The translations under genes were made by a program, and so were the position numbers. A stretch of DNA of 64,000 nt from Lasiodiplodia sp. COLG20 (Eukaryota > Ascomycota > Dothideomycetes > Botryosphaeriales > Botryosphaeriaceae): positions 62,001-126,000 of the forward strand of contig VNWV01000028.1 of assembly GCA_009801085.1 (NCBI GenBank), read 5' to 3'. Shown in pieces: positions 31,714-42,796 of this stretch (within the stretch, counting starts at the first letter, position 1; the number at the start of each line of letters is the position of its first letter). The notes beneath the pieces were generated by a model that worked only from the letters and a program-made list of their open reading frames with translations, was not told the DNA's origin and made no database searches.

Positions 31714-34700
31714 TCAGACGTGCATCCTATAAAAGTGATCTCCAGCAAGACCATCATCCAATTTTTTCATCACATACTCTTCGCTCTCCACCTTGTGCCC
31801 CTTACCTTGTCCAATCTCCCTCAAAGCCGGCAGTTGGCCATCTCCCCACCCCAGCACCTCGTCATCCGTCGTTGCACTCTCGGACCCAACACTCAAACTC
31901 GGAACCCTTGCCTTATCCACGTGGACAACGAACGGCGTCCTCATCCTCCCATCCAACCCACTCGTCTTCCTCAAATTACTCCGATGCACCTCTTCCCCCT
32001 TGTCCAAGAACTCCCACGACTCGGACATCCACGCTTCTTCCCGTCCGTGCCGCCCCTGTGCCCTCACCCACGCATTCGCATCTCTTTCTTCCTGTTCCCT
32101 CGCCATCCTCCCCTCCGCCGTTGCGAACCCGCACACAGGGTCCTTCCCTCTCTCCCACCCACCACCACCACCGCCAAGTCCGAGTCCCTCCAACCTCACC
32201 CCAAACTCCGCCTCCAACCTCCCCCTCAACCCCACCCACCTCTTCTGCCCCCCATCGCCCAACTCGCACTCCCTCGTTCCCCCAAGTCCCGTAGTAGTCC
32301 CCCATACCTCCCCCACCCACCTCCCCGCCTCCCCCCTCGCACACTCCCCGGCGGTAACCGCCTCCAACAGCGCCTCGAGCACCTCAGCCAGCACATCTTG
32401 CGCGCGCGTGCGTTCTCCCGCCGCCGCGAGGAGGGCGACGAAGACGGCGAAGGCGCGGCGAGTGGAGTGGTCGGCGGCGCCCCAGACTTGGAGAAGGTTG
32501 TAGGCGATGTCGCCGGCGAGACGGAGGGAGGAGGAGTCGCGGTCGTGGTGGTTGGGGTGGTTGTGAGAATGGAGGAGGAAGCGGACTTGGGCGAGGCGGA
32601 GGCCGATCGTGAGCGGGGAGGAGGGGGTGCGGGTGGACCAGGCGGTTGTGAGGACGGTCTGGGAGGGTGGTTAGTGGATTGTTTGGAAGATGGGGGAGGG
32701 GGGGAAGGAGCAGACGTACCTCGAGGGCCTCCCATTCGCGCAGTTCGCCCAACAGGCCAACCAGGTCGTTTAACTCGTGCAGCGGCATGTCGGCGGCGGT
32801 GGCGGCGCGGAGGTCAGTGGACGATAGCACGTCGCGGAGCAGCTCCGCTGAGAGGTCGCGCATCTTTTGCGAGAGCTTCTTGTCCATGTGCCTGCGCGCA
32901 CCGCCCCGGCCGGCCAGCCAGAGCGCGAGCTGCAGTGTCGTCTGGATATTGGCCGCGGCGCTGACGTGCAAGAGCCGCAGGAAACGGTGCACCAGGCTGG
33001 CCATGTCGAAGCCTTTACGGGAGCCCGTGTCGTCGAGGTGACGGCGGACGGCAGCGACGGCGGCGGCAATGACCGTGTCCAGGGGGTCGGTGCTGGTGGA
33101 GGAGCCCATCTCACGCACGCAGATGTCGAAGAAGTCCTGCAGGACGGCCGAGGAGTCGGTCGAGTCGAGGGCGCCGGCAAAGTGGGACCGGAGCTGGATC
33201 TCGAACCTCTCCGACTCCTCGGTGCGGCCGTGGTGCTGCAGGAAGGCGACGAGGCGGCAGCCGTGCTTGATGGTGTCGGAGAAGGCGTTGGCGTTGGTGG
33301 CATGCGTGTAGTCTTTATGAAGGCGGCATTCGGTTTTCAGCGTCTCCTCGAGTTCGTCGAAGGAAACGACTTGCATGCTGCTTTCGCTGGTGGTGAGTAG
33401 CGCTTTCTCGAGAGCGATGATGAATGTGAAGGAATGCTGCCCCGAGCCGGCGAAGCTGCCTGTCCCACACTCTTCAGTGATGAGCTGCTGACGGAGGCTT
33501 CGTATGAGTGTCTGGATGCTGTGTAAACTTCCCAATTCCTTGAACATGGTCAGTATCGAGTGTGCGGAGTCAATATGCCGCTCCTTTCTCTTTTCGCTCA
33601 CAGCGATCTGTCGGACTACCCTCTCCAGCAGCTGGACCGTGGCAGTGCGTATTTCCGTGACCTCGGATCTGGAAGAGAAGGTAACCAGCTCGCGTAGCTG
33701 CTCTATTGTCTGAACAGAGGCGTATCCGTGACGTACGGCCGTCTTGCGGACATCCTCTTCAAAAATCGAGAAGCCCTGAGATGACGTAGCAGTATGCTTC
33801 GAGTACAGATAGGCGAGGCGCTGGCGGGATTTGCTGAACTTCGTTACCGTCTTCTCATCATACGATGAGCTCGACAACGACACGACCGTCTCGTACATGG
33901 AAATTGCCATCTCGTGGTGCTCCTCGCTGCGTTCGTACACCTCAGCCAACCTCAACGAAGCGTTGATGCTGACCTCGTGCCTCTCGCCGAACATCTCGAC
34001 GCTCTTCCGCCGGAACTCGACCGTCACCTGCACGAGCGTCCCGTACTCGACCCTAGCCTCCGTTTCGAGCACGCCGAAGTACCCGTGGTAAAGCCTCTCC
34101 ACCATCTGGTACGTCCACCCGTGCCCCTCACCGCGCGCTTCCACCAACGTCCTCCACAGCCGCTGGTACAGCTGAAGCGCCTTGTCCCAGTGCCGGAAGC
34201 CCTTGTGCAACTCGCACAGCGCGATGGCCGCCTCGACCGCCTCCCCCCGCAGCACGCCCTCTCCCCCACCCCTCGTCCCCCCACCACACAGCGCCCCGAC
34301 AATCTCCTCAAAGACGTCGCGCGCCCTCTCCAGCATCTGCAGCTCGTGGCACAGCCGCGCGAGCCTATACGCCACCTTCACAACAACCTCATGATCGGCC
34401 TCGAAACCGCCCTTCAGCGCGGCGTACGCCTCTTCCAGCGTCTGTGCCGCGTCCTCAAACCGGAACACGGTCTCGTAGAACGCGACCAGCTCTTCCGCTA
34501 CGGCGACGAAGTGCTCGTGACGCACGCCGAGCTGCCGCATGACGGCCTCGAAGACGCGGACGTGGATGGCTTCGGCCTTGGCGACGCGGCGCTGCGCGAA
34601 GTGGCAGTGCGCCAGGCGCCGCGCCGTGCTGATCATGACGGTGACGTCTTCCGTCGTTGAGAGCGTGGATGAGAAGGTGGCGCTGGAGTGCGTGCTGGTT

Positions 34701-37429
34701 TCGACAATGGACGGCCAGACGATCTCCAGGGCGCGGATGCTGGTGGTGGTGGCACTGGTCCAGTCTTCGCGCTGCTCGTAGACTGCGCTGAGGGTGTCGG
34801 CGGTGGATATGATGCTGCTGTGTGCGGAGATGGTGGTGCTCGAGGATGACCAGGAGGAGGAGGAGGAGGAGGAGGAGGAGGAGGAGGAGGAGGATGTGAC
34901 GGTTGTTGTCAGGGAAGAGAAGATGTCTTCGAGTTCGTTCGTGGACACGGTTGTGGTTTCTTCTACAGCCGTTGTGCGGCTCATCTTGAGTTCGATAATT
35001 TCCTTTGACGTGATTGACAGAGACTGGGCCGTCTCGACGGCCAACGAGGTGCTGCGCTGGTCCACGCGCTTGAAGTAGCTCCACAGGCTCTGGAATACGG
35101 TCTGTGCCGTCTCCAACGACCGGTGCTTCTTCATTGTGCGCCCAGCCGTTAGTATGACAGAAAGTTCACTTTCTGATATCTCCGTGACGTTGAGCGCCTC
35201 GCGGTACTGGGTCCAGACGCCGACGAGTACGTTCTGCGCCTCCTCGGTTCGATCGTGTCTGTGTAGGAACGCGTGATACTTCATCGTGATCTCGAGCCTG
35301 CGCTCCCGCAGGATGACAGACGTGCTGTGGCCGTGCATCTCACGAGACATAACCTCCAACATGTAGGTGAAAACTCGCTTCGCCTCCGCAAACTCGTTGC
35401 GCTCTTCATGGTGCGCCACCATATCCAGCGCGGCCGCGATGAGGGTGACGTCATCCGGCGCCAATGCGTCTCTGATGGCGATCCACCGCCGCTTTTCATG
35501 GCTGCTCAACTTCTCGCTCCGGCCTTCTTCCCGAAGCAGAGCAACAAAGTCTCTGTGAATCGACATGGTCTCCGAGTGCTGGATGCCATATTCCTTAACA
35601 CAAACGTGGTACAGCTCCTCCTGCACCTCGATTGCGCGGTCGACATGCCCCTTGTGCTTGTGCAGCAGCTGAACCATCAGGAGGGTGTACCAGATAGTTG
35701 GCGCGCCCGATGGGCCGTTAGTGCGGCGGTGGTAACCGACAAGAAACTGCAAGAGCTCTTCGCGGACGGCCATGTTCTCGATCGAGTCAATGTAGCCGGC
35801 GGCGAGTGTTGCCAAGTCGCTGCTACGGTTGCCAAACCAGGAGAGACGCTGATAGACACGCGCCAGGGCGAGGAGCGTCTGGATAATAGCCGCATCCCCG
35901 TGGTGCGGAATGAGGCTCTGCCGGAGTTGGAGTGCGATCTCGAAGAATGAGGCGGCGTCCTGCGGCAACGTGCAGCCGTCCCACCGCGTGAACTCGAGGA
36001 CTGCGAGACCGGTGGATGAGGGGAAGGCGTTCCGGAACTCATCCGTCAAATTGTGCTCCCCGTCGGCTGAATACATGCACGAGTGCTTGAAGTGGATCGC
36101 CCAATACTTGGACGTGTACCTCAGCAAGCTATGGCGCTGGAAGAGGCGTGCTACGAAGTCCGATGAGAGAGGTTCAACTGAAAGGCCAATCTGGTCAGTC
36201 AATGACATCTTGGCGCTTGCAATGCACCTGCTGACGAGCATGCAGTGGGCTTCCTGCATGTTGAACGTGAGGCCGGACTTGGCATCGGATGCAAGCTGGA
36301 CCAGAATACGTCTGATCAGCGGGTGCTTGAAGCGGAGCACTTCCCCATCCGTCCGGATCAGCGGGCCGACGGCGCGGTGGAGATGGTGCTTGATGTCGGT
36401 CATCATAATCGACGTCTTTAGGCTCCCCATGTCCACTTCCAAGAGCACCCTTACCTCGGAGATGGACAGCGGTCGCTCCGCCGCCAGCATCCACGCGAGG
36501 ATCAAATGCATCTCGTTTCTCTCCTCGTGTCTCAATCGGCCGAGGATCTTCTGCACAATTCCTGCCGTGCTGTCCATGGCATCGTCCAGAGTCCTCATGA
36601 TGCCACCAAGTGTGTTCTCATGCTTTGCCAACTCCAGCGCAAGTGTGGCGTGAGTGAACGATCCACTTGATAGAGTTGTGAGTCGCTGATTAACAGAAGC
36701 CTGATCTCCTGCAGACAAAACCGGAAAGGCTGACGCAATGGCCTTCTCGAAGACCCGCTCGAGGTCCCGCTTGACGTGCTCCTCTCCAATGCTGAGTAAC
36801 CGCGCGCGGCTGGACGCGTGTCTCTCCAGCGGCGCCGACAACACAAAAGCTTTGGCAGCAGGGCTCTTAGACGTAACACGGTGTAGATGACCCAACACAC
36901 GTACTCCATCGTCTTCCCCCGCCAGGTGGTCCAGGCCGTCGACGAGGAGAACCGCCCGCCTGTTCCTGAGGCCGAGCTCGATGGCCGCCCACAAAGCCTG
37001 CTCCAGAGCTCGAACATCGTGCACAGCACGGCATACGAGCCGAGACAGCTCCTCGTACAGCTCCAAATTCCCGACGCTGCTCTCAAACAACTGCATCAGC
37101 AATCCCCGCGCGATGCAGATTCCCGACGCCTCGGTTCTGACGTCCTCCTCGACAAAGAACGAGAACACCTCGCACTGGTCCGTCTCCAGGCACCGCATGC
37201 GCTCTGCAATCCACTGGGCCAGCTCGCTCTTGCCGCAGCCGGACTGGCCAGTGATGTGGTACACCGTGTCCTCGCTGCTGGCAAAGAAGTCCTGCAGCAA
37301 CGGCTCGAACCACTCGCCCGTGAACTCGACGTGGTCGTGGCTGCGCGACCGCCACCGGCGCGAGGCCAACGTCTGCACCACCCCCTCGGCCGGCGCGAGA
37401 AACCGGCGGATCTGGTCCACGTCGACCAT
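31714..37429 (-). CDS. NACHT/TPR-type NLR (STAND NTPase) protein, main body
   Basis: Two exons, 37429-32720 and 32658-31714, joined across a 61-nt intron (GTACGT donor, CTAACC branch, CTCCCAG acceptor). This gives 1,884 aa from the ATG at 37429. The nucleotide-binding domain shows Walker A GQSGCGKS (residues 61-68) and Walker B RRAVLLVDGLDHL (about 158-169). A winged-helix-like region follows (WMLAAERPLSISEVRVLLEVD). The long C-terminal part is made of helical tetratricopeptide-like units (repeated LA.VYE and ALQLYQRLW-type helices), interrupted by a Ser/Thr-rich linker with a pure serine run. Such proteins are fungal NLRs proposed to sense ligands and trigger cell death or defence. The reading frame stays open upstream of the ATG for 18 codons to a TAG, beyond which a matching N-terminal domain continues in the same frame. 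The annotated piece may therefore be a truncated protein starting internally, or part of a broken gene. Confidence 0.85.
34852..34893. repeat. (AGG)14 trinucleotide microsatellite in the NLR gene
   Basis: An uninterrupted run of 14 AGG units on the plus strand, read on the minus strand as about 14 serine codons inside the linker between TPR-like blocks of the NLR. It is in frame, so length changes would alter only the linker. Confidence 0.9.
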
Positions 37430-37483
37430 GGTGCCTCTGCGCGCGAATAGCGTATCGGCGCGCGCCGCGAAGTGCGCATCGAA

Positions 37484-38023
37484 CTAAGCAACGGCGCCGC
37501 CGCCACGCTCACAGTGTAGGGCGATGTCGACGGCGAGGCGGACGAGCTCGGTGTGCGCCGAGGCGAGCGTCTGGCGTTCGAATTCGCCCGGGCCCCCCAG
37601 CCACTCGCCGCCGGTACCGCCGCTCACGGATAGCGTCAGGGCGCGGCCGATGTCGTTGAAGAGCGCGAAGGCTGTGTGGGCGAGGTCGAGCTTCTGCCGC
37701 TCGCAGAGCTCGAGCTCGAGCAACGTGTGGCAGGCGCCGAGGATGAGGCGCGCCGCGTCCTCGTGCGTCTTGACGAAGATCTCGCGCTGCACGACGCCCG
37801 TGAAGTACACAGCCCAGGAGCAGATGCGGTCCAGCTTGCTACCCTTGTGCGGGAGGTGCCGGAGCCGGAGCCCTTCGATATGCGCGAGGAGGTGGTCGGC
37901 TGTGGCGGTCTCGATGATGCGCTGGCTGGGGCCGCTGAACTCATGCTTGACGCGGATGGACAGCTCCATCGTTGTTGAGCGGAGCTTGGGGATGTGTTGA
38001 ACTTCTCCAGACATCCCGTTCAT
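37484..38023 (-). CDS. N-terminal domain of the NLR, separated from the NACHT body by an in-frame TAG
   Basis: 179-codon frame, ATG 38023 (a second Met three codons on at 38014), ending at TAG 37484-37486. It is in the same phase as the NACHT frame that starts at 37429, and the 18 codons between are open. The sequence RLRHLPHKGSKLDRICSWAVYF and the helix around ARLILGACHTLLEL match the helical domain that usually precedes NACHT in this fungal NLR subfamily. One protein of about 2,080 aa was therefore probably encoded. No convincing intron removes the stop: a GTGAGC to CTTAG interval is only 29 nt and breaks phase. It is either a nonsense-mutated NLR, two separate products, or a sequence error. 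Confidence 0.65.
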   Translation of the reverse strand: MNGMSGEVQHIPKLRSTTMELSIRVKHEFSGPSQRIIETATADHLLAHIEGLRLRHLPHKGSKLDRICSWAVYFTGVVQREIFVKTHEDAARLILGACHTLLELELCERQKLDLAHTAFALFNDIGRALTLSVSGGTGGEWLGGPGEFERQTLASAHTELVRLAVDIALHCERGGGAVA

Positions 38024-39102
38024 TGGTGTGGCGGATATGTCGGGGTTTTTTCTGTCGAGGATGTCACCGCCCCAGGTGGTTGGCGGATTGCGCCCCCTGG
38101 CGACCGTGTCAGATTACCCATCACAGTCATTTCAAGTTCACTTACCCATTGGGGTGTAACGTCATCATGGTGTAAGGTAGAATTGATACTTGTGTCTAAG
38201 CTTTGGGGTTGAATCACTGTTGATGCGAAACGCAGCCGGGAAGGCTGCAGGGGTTGGGATTCTACGCAAAAGATATGAGGGATATGACGCACTTTAATAA
38301 TAGTGCATCACATGGTTTTAATTGTGATGCGTACCAGTCCTTAAAATTGCCGTGCTACGAGCTCAAGAATGTGGCCGCTTGCGATGCAGATGCGGCTTCA
38401 ATTCCGCGCAATAAGGGCTAGAAACAGGCCCATCCTGGCCCGTACCGGAGGACATTTACAAAAGGAAACCTGGCTGCTGTTTGCAGATTAATCCATCCCC
38501 TACTCTCCGCCCTTTTTCAACAGCAAATTCGGGTCCGTCGCTTGAAACAATAATTCTCTATATCTGTAACTTCTTAGAAAGATCGGAAGTGAAATACAAC
38601 CCGACGGGAAGCGACTGTTACTATAGTGTGGTCCATGTACTAGATATAAGCTCATAGTACTATGTCCGCACTTAGCTAGCGCGGTGCGTCATGGAACACA
38701 TTCCAGCGCAAGGGAAGAATTGATTTTAGCCCAAACCACTTCCCACAACGCCGCTTGCAGTAACACTACGCATTTACAAGTAAGTAATGTGTCTAGAAGA
38801 TTAGTATAAAGTTAAAATCCAACTTTCTTATTAAGAATTTACAGAATGTTTCTCCTTTACAGAAGCCACCCTTAATCAACAGCGCTACTCCGAATCCTGT
38901 ATCGAATACACCATTGTTTTTAGAACTCGCCTAACTACTCGCTAGCTTTGCCTCAAGGACCTCCTAGAACTCCTTCATCACGGTGAAGATGCTGATACCG
39001 ATAGGTTAGCGTCACTGCCTCGAACACCCATGCCGAGATGGTTAGCGGCGCCTTCGTGATGGTGCTGGTCCAGGTTCCGTCGCTGACAGTGAGCCGTATG
39101 TG
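38024..39102. other. NLR upstream region, no gene seen
   Basis: About 1.1 kb. A/T-rich from 38290. A minus-strand stretch at 38960-39090 reads DGTWTSTITKAPLTISAWVF in one frame and may be an old exon of unknown type. No RNA gene. Confidence 0.4.
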
Positions 39103-39181
39103 GGCAGCTGAAGCCATCGTCCGGACGAGAACGTCGAGTTAAAAATTCTACATACACGTCCGGACGATAGCTTCAACTACC
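39103..39181. repeat. short palindromic repeat, copy 2
   Basis: A 79-bp unit with arms TGAAGCCATCGTCCGGACG and CGTCCGGACGATAGCTTCA around an A/T-rich centre. It is nearly identical to copy 1 at 13403-13481 and, unlike it, is not inside the larger Tc1-like MITE. This shows that the unit is an independent dispersed repeat. It lies 60 bp upstream of a dehydrogenase relic. Confidence 0.78.
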
Positions 39182-39239
39182 CATGACATGAGAAGGGGTA
39201 ATTGACCGTGCTGGTTGCGCCCGTCCACGGCGGGACCTT

Positions 39240-39458
39240 GATGTGAGGTTCATTGGACGATTCACGATGGTCGATGTTGCGACGGGAGCGCTCAACCAGC
39301 TGTGGGCTGCAACCGTGCCTGTTGGGACGATTACCAATGGTGCCATGTTCTATCCTGTGGGAAAGGAGTTTAAGGGGAGAAACAGTAGTGCAGACGCTGA
39401 GATGGCGGAGGAGCTGTGGAGATGGACTGAGTCGGAGATTAAGGGAATGGGCTTTTGA
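39240..39458 (+). pseudogene. C-terminal remnant of a short-chain dehydrogenase
   Basis: About 70 codons matching the C-terminus of fungal retinol-dehydrogenase-like SDRs: TGALNQLWAAT, then NGAMFYPVGKE, then AEELWRWTESEI, stopping at TGA. The equivalent blocks in the intact SDR at 53504-54433 are KGAHSQLWAAV, GEFYGPVG and AEQLWDWIQGEL. No Rossmann or catalytic part is present upstream, where the palindromic repeat lies instead. Confidence 0.65.
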
Positions 39459-40108
39459 AAGATCAATGTATTCTACTCCTCACCCATCGAGTTCTTAGCA
39501 TTCTGTCTTAATGGGATGGCCTTCATGACCATATTGACACAATACTTATGTATCGCTAGACCTGGAACCTTGAATTGTATCCGAAGTTCGTGCGTTCGCA
39601 TCATACGGTGTCCCTTAAGAAGAGCTGGCTTGTATTTGATAGCGCGGCACCCCGCGGTAATCTTTTGTCCCCTATAAACCAACGCATTTCAACGCCGAAC
39701 CAGGTGCGAAGCATTGAAAAGGTTTAAACACGCTGTAGTTTTCCACAGGCTTTCCTTAAGCGCACTTTATCTTGATTGGTCCGATGTTCCGGTCCCCAAC
39801 TTTTTGAAACACCCAGCGAATCCGTGATTGGTGGCAGATTGGATAATGATCCCTGCAACGGGATGTGCGTGCTGAATCGCTTAGAGCGATCAGGCGACAG
39901 GGCGAGATTCACCCGTATTGCAAGACCCACATGTGGGGACCTCCTTCCTTAACGGGATTGACTACTTAAGGCTCGGTTGGCGCAGCGGGATGTCAGCAGC
40001 TTATTATTAGGTCACTTTCGGCCCCCACTCGGATGTCAAGCTTTCCGCCACCGACAGCGATATAAATCTCTCCAAGCCTCAGTGCTCGTTTCTTTTTGGA
40101 CGCACAAA
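39459..40108. other. intergenic, no gene seen
   Basis: 650 bp between the SDR relic and the next gene. Short frames only; the last 150 bp are the presumed promoter and leader of the downstream gene. Confidence 0.45.
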
Positions 40109-42230
40109 ATGCCCACTTCAGGGTCCATGATTACCTTTGACCACGTGCAGTTCACACGGGCCGCACGACCGACGTTTGCATCTCAGGTAGAACCACCATC
40201 AAGCCTGCTCTTTGTAGATGCAACTTCCAAGAAGAACGGGTCAGAGAGGCGCATGATCCGGCGGCATATCATGCAAGCTGTGCATGAGGCGAGACGGCGG
40301 CACAAGATAGAGGACTGCGACGAGGCGAATGCAGTAATGCGAGTGCAGAGCCCGTTGCAGGAGGCGAGCTTTGCAGGCGCAGATCCATTCGACTCTCTGC
40401 CCGTGAAGAATTTCTCGGGCATGCATGACCTTCTGGGATACTGTAAGTACGAGATGTGGACGGTGTGATGGATTGAGTTAAACTTATTGTCAGACTTTGA
40501 GAACTATCCCGGTGCCGCCCCACTCACCGACGGTACGCCCTCCAGGCCATCAGAGACTGTAGTCATGCTTACAGATCAACAAAGACAAATTACTACGGAG
40601 CGCCCAGAAGAGGGGACTCGCAAGACGAGTCAACACGCAATGGGACATAATCAGCTCCGACGAAACGTGCATGGTGGCTTTGGTTTCCAGCCTCGCACGT
40701 ATACGAGCCGGAAGCTGCTCCGATAAACAGGCGCAGAACGACTACTTCCGACTGCAGCAAAGAACACTAAAATCCATCAGGGAGCGGATGCCATCACCAA
40801 CAGCAATCACGAAGCCAAACCAAATATCCGAAGGCTACATCTTCGCCGTAATGGGCGAAGCAAGCGTAGCGGTGCGCAACCACCACCACCACCATAGCCA
40901 AAAAGAACCTTCACTGACCCCCATAAAGTCCATGTACCTCGACGAAGCCACGGCCATATCGCACATCCGCGGCGGCCACGAGCTAATCCGGCTGCGCGGC
41001 GGCGTCGACACGCTCGAGCGGCTGGCCCGCCGCGTCATCAGCTGGTGCGAGTACCACAGCTGCGCCGCCCACCAGCTGCGCCCCATGCTGGCCCCAATCC
41101 CTCCGCCTGCGCCCTGGGGTTCCTCATGCTCCGCGTCCTGCCCTTCATCCTCTCACCCCTCGCCCTTCCCCCCAGCCTTCGTCGCCGTCGTCTCCGCCGC
41201 TCACGCCCGCACAGCGGCACATTTACCTCCTCCTCCTCCTCCTCCTCCTGCTGCCGCTACTGCCTGCAACCGCTACCACCACTCTAAAGGCCAGACGGGC
41301 GGCAATAGCGGTAATGCTACATCATCATCATCATCATTGCCCCGCACCAACGATGACAACCAGCCCCATCTCCTCTCCCGCATCTTCGCCGCCCTCACCC
41401 TCGTCGGCACCGCCATCTCTGCCGCCGCCTGGCAGCCCGCCTTCCAAGCCTACAGTCCCGCCAAAGAAGCCGCCGCCGCAGTGCTGGACGACGCGCTGTA
41501 CGCCGTGCTGGTTGAGGTGGCGCGGCTGCATCAGGAGGAGCAGCAGAAGAAGAAGGACGACGATGGCGACGACGACGACGACGAGGTAGTAGATGGGACA
41601 GCAGATGGGACAGCAGCGGGAGCAGCAGCAACGGAGGCAGCAGCGGGAGCAGCAGCAGCAGCAGCCGCACAACAACATCAACAGCAGCAAAAGTGGGCCC
41701 ACGCCGTCCTCCTGCACGCCGCGCACGCCTACCTCTGGGCCGCGCTGAGCGACCTGCCGACCAGCCCGCACATGCACGACGCGTTCCTATCACGGTTGCG
41801 CAGTGCGCTGGAGGGAAGAAGAAGCAAACGCGCTGGTGATGCCTCCTCCTCCTCCTCTTCCTGCTCCTCCTCCGCCCCCGCTCAGCAGCTTGGTGGGTTA
41901 TCGGCGGGGTGGATGTGGCGGCCGATGTGGGTTGGTAGTGGGGGGGACAGCAGAAGGGCGATTGTTGCGGCGGGGCCGATGGATGCGGAGACGCTGATGT
42001 GGGTGTTGGCGGTGGGGTGGTTTTTGGCGGATAAGCGGCGGGCGATGTACGGGGGTGGGGAGGAGATGGTGGGGTGGTTTGGGGACCGCGTCGAGGAGCT
42101 GCTGGGGGTGGTGGGGGTGTGCGAGAGGGAGCGGGCGGTGGGGATGGTGGGGGATTTTCCGGGGACGGATGCGTTTAGGGTGAAGTGGAGGGCGTTGTTG
42201 CGGGGGGAGAGGTTTTGTTGGTTAGAGTAG
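40109..42230 (+). CDS. fungal transcription-factor-like protein without a zinc cluster
   Basis: Exons 40109-40442, 40494-40532, 40585-42230 (introns 51 and 52 nt), 672 aa. The tiny 39-nt second exon is needed to keep phase. The N-terminus (LLFVDATSKKN, then RRMIRRHIMQAVHEARRRHK) matches the basic start of a fungal family often labelled tachykinin-like or C6-factor-like, followed by DPFDSLPV. The middle has helices typical of the fungal transcription-factor regulatory domain (WDIISSDETCMVALVSSLAR, LIRLRGGVDTLE). Long low-complexity insertions follow: five His, Pro/Ser stretches, an Asp run, an Ala/Gln tract at about 41590-41695, and a Ser run near 41850. No Zn2Cys6 cluster is visible. It is probably a nuclear regulator; targets are unknown. 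Confidence 0.72.
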
Positions 42231-42796
42231 GTGGTTGATGGAGCTTTGATACAGCTGAAGCTAGAATTACGATTTCGGGATGTTCAATATAGAGAGAACC
42301 AATGTTTAGAGTGCACCTCAACCACCCATCGTCAGACCATTTCCTCAACGAGGCACGTTCTTTCATGCTTTAGTCTATGGTGATGGTGTACCGCGTGAGA
42401 AATGGTACCTGTCCCTGTTTGCCAATCCCATCATGCTTCTTTCCGTGTATGCTCATTCGCCGGCCGGGAAGGCAACAAAACATGAGTTGAGACAACAAGA
42501 ATTAATTCAAATCAACATATTTGTTTTGTTCTACAAGTTTAAAAATTGAGAGGACCTAGATCATACTGCATATGTGCTACGTCATTCATTATTTTCCTTG
42601 CCAATTATCGCTTTAATCTAATACAACAGGGTCGCGGTTGTCGATCTCTGCACCCCGCTCGGCCAACCCCGCTTCGTATTCAGCGCCAGGAAAGCCCACC
42701 AGTTATTTGTTCCTCATATAGGCTAATATGGGCCTTTCTCTGTTTACATAAAGATAGGTACATGGTACCTACGTCGTCAACGACAGAACCCCAATC
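42231..42796. other. intergenic, GH95 promoter
   Basis: 566 bp between co-directional genes, A/T-rich around 42480-42550. It contains the upstream region of the fucosidase. No other feature seen. Confidence 0.45.

Noticed and set aside
32226..32735. Long minus-strand frame rich in Pro/Ser overlapping the NLR 3' part
   Set aside because: It is an off-frame shadow of the NLR second exon; the low-complexity text comes from GC-rich codons read out of phase.
33914..34660. 248-codon plus-strand frame opposite the NLR
   Set aside because: Antisense shadow of TPR-coding sequence with no family features.
37484..37630. An intron that would remove the TAG between the NLR parts
   Set aside because: The nearest donor/acceptor pair (GTGAGC to CTTAG) is 29 nt and out of phase. 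A longer one would delete coding sequence that looks conserved.
40533..40574. 42-nt intron ending at the CTTACAG in the transcription-factor-like gene
   Set aside because: It leaves the wrong phase. Using the next AG (52-nt intron ending at 40584) restores the frame into the WDIISSDE block.
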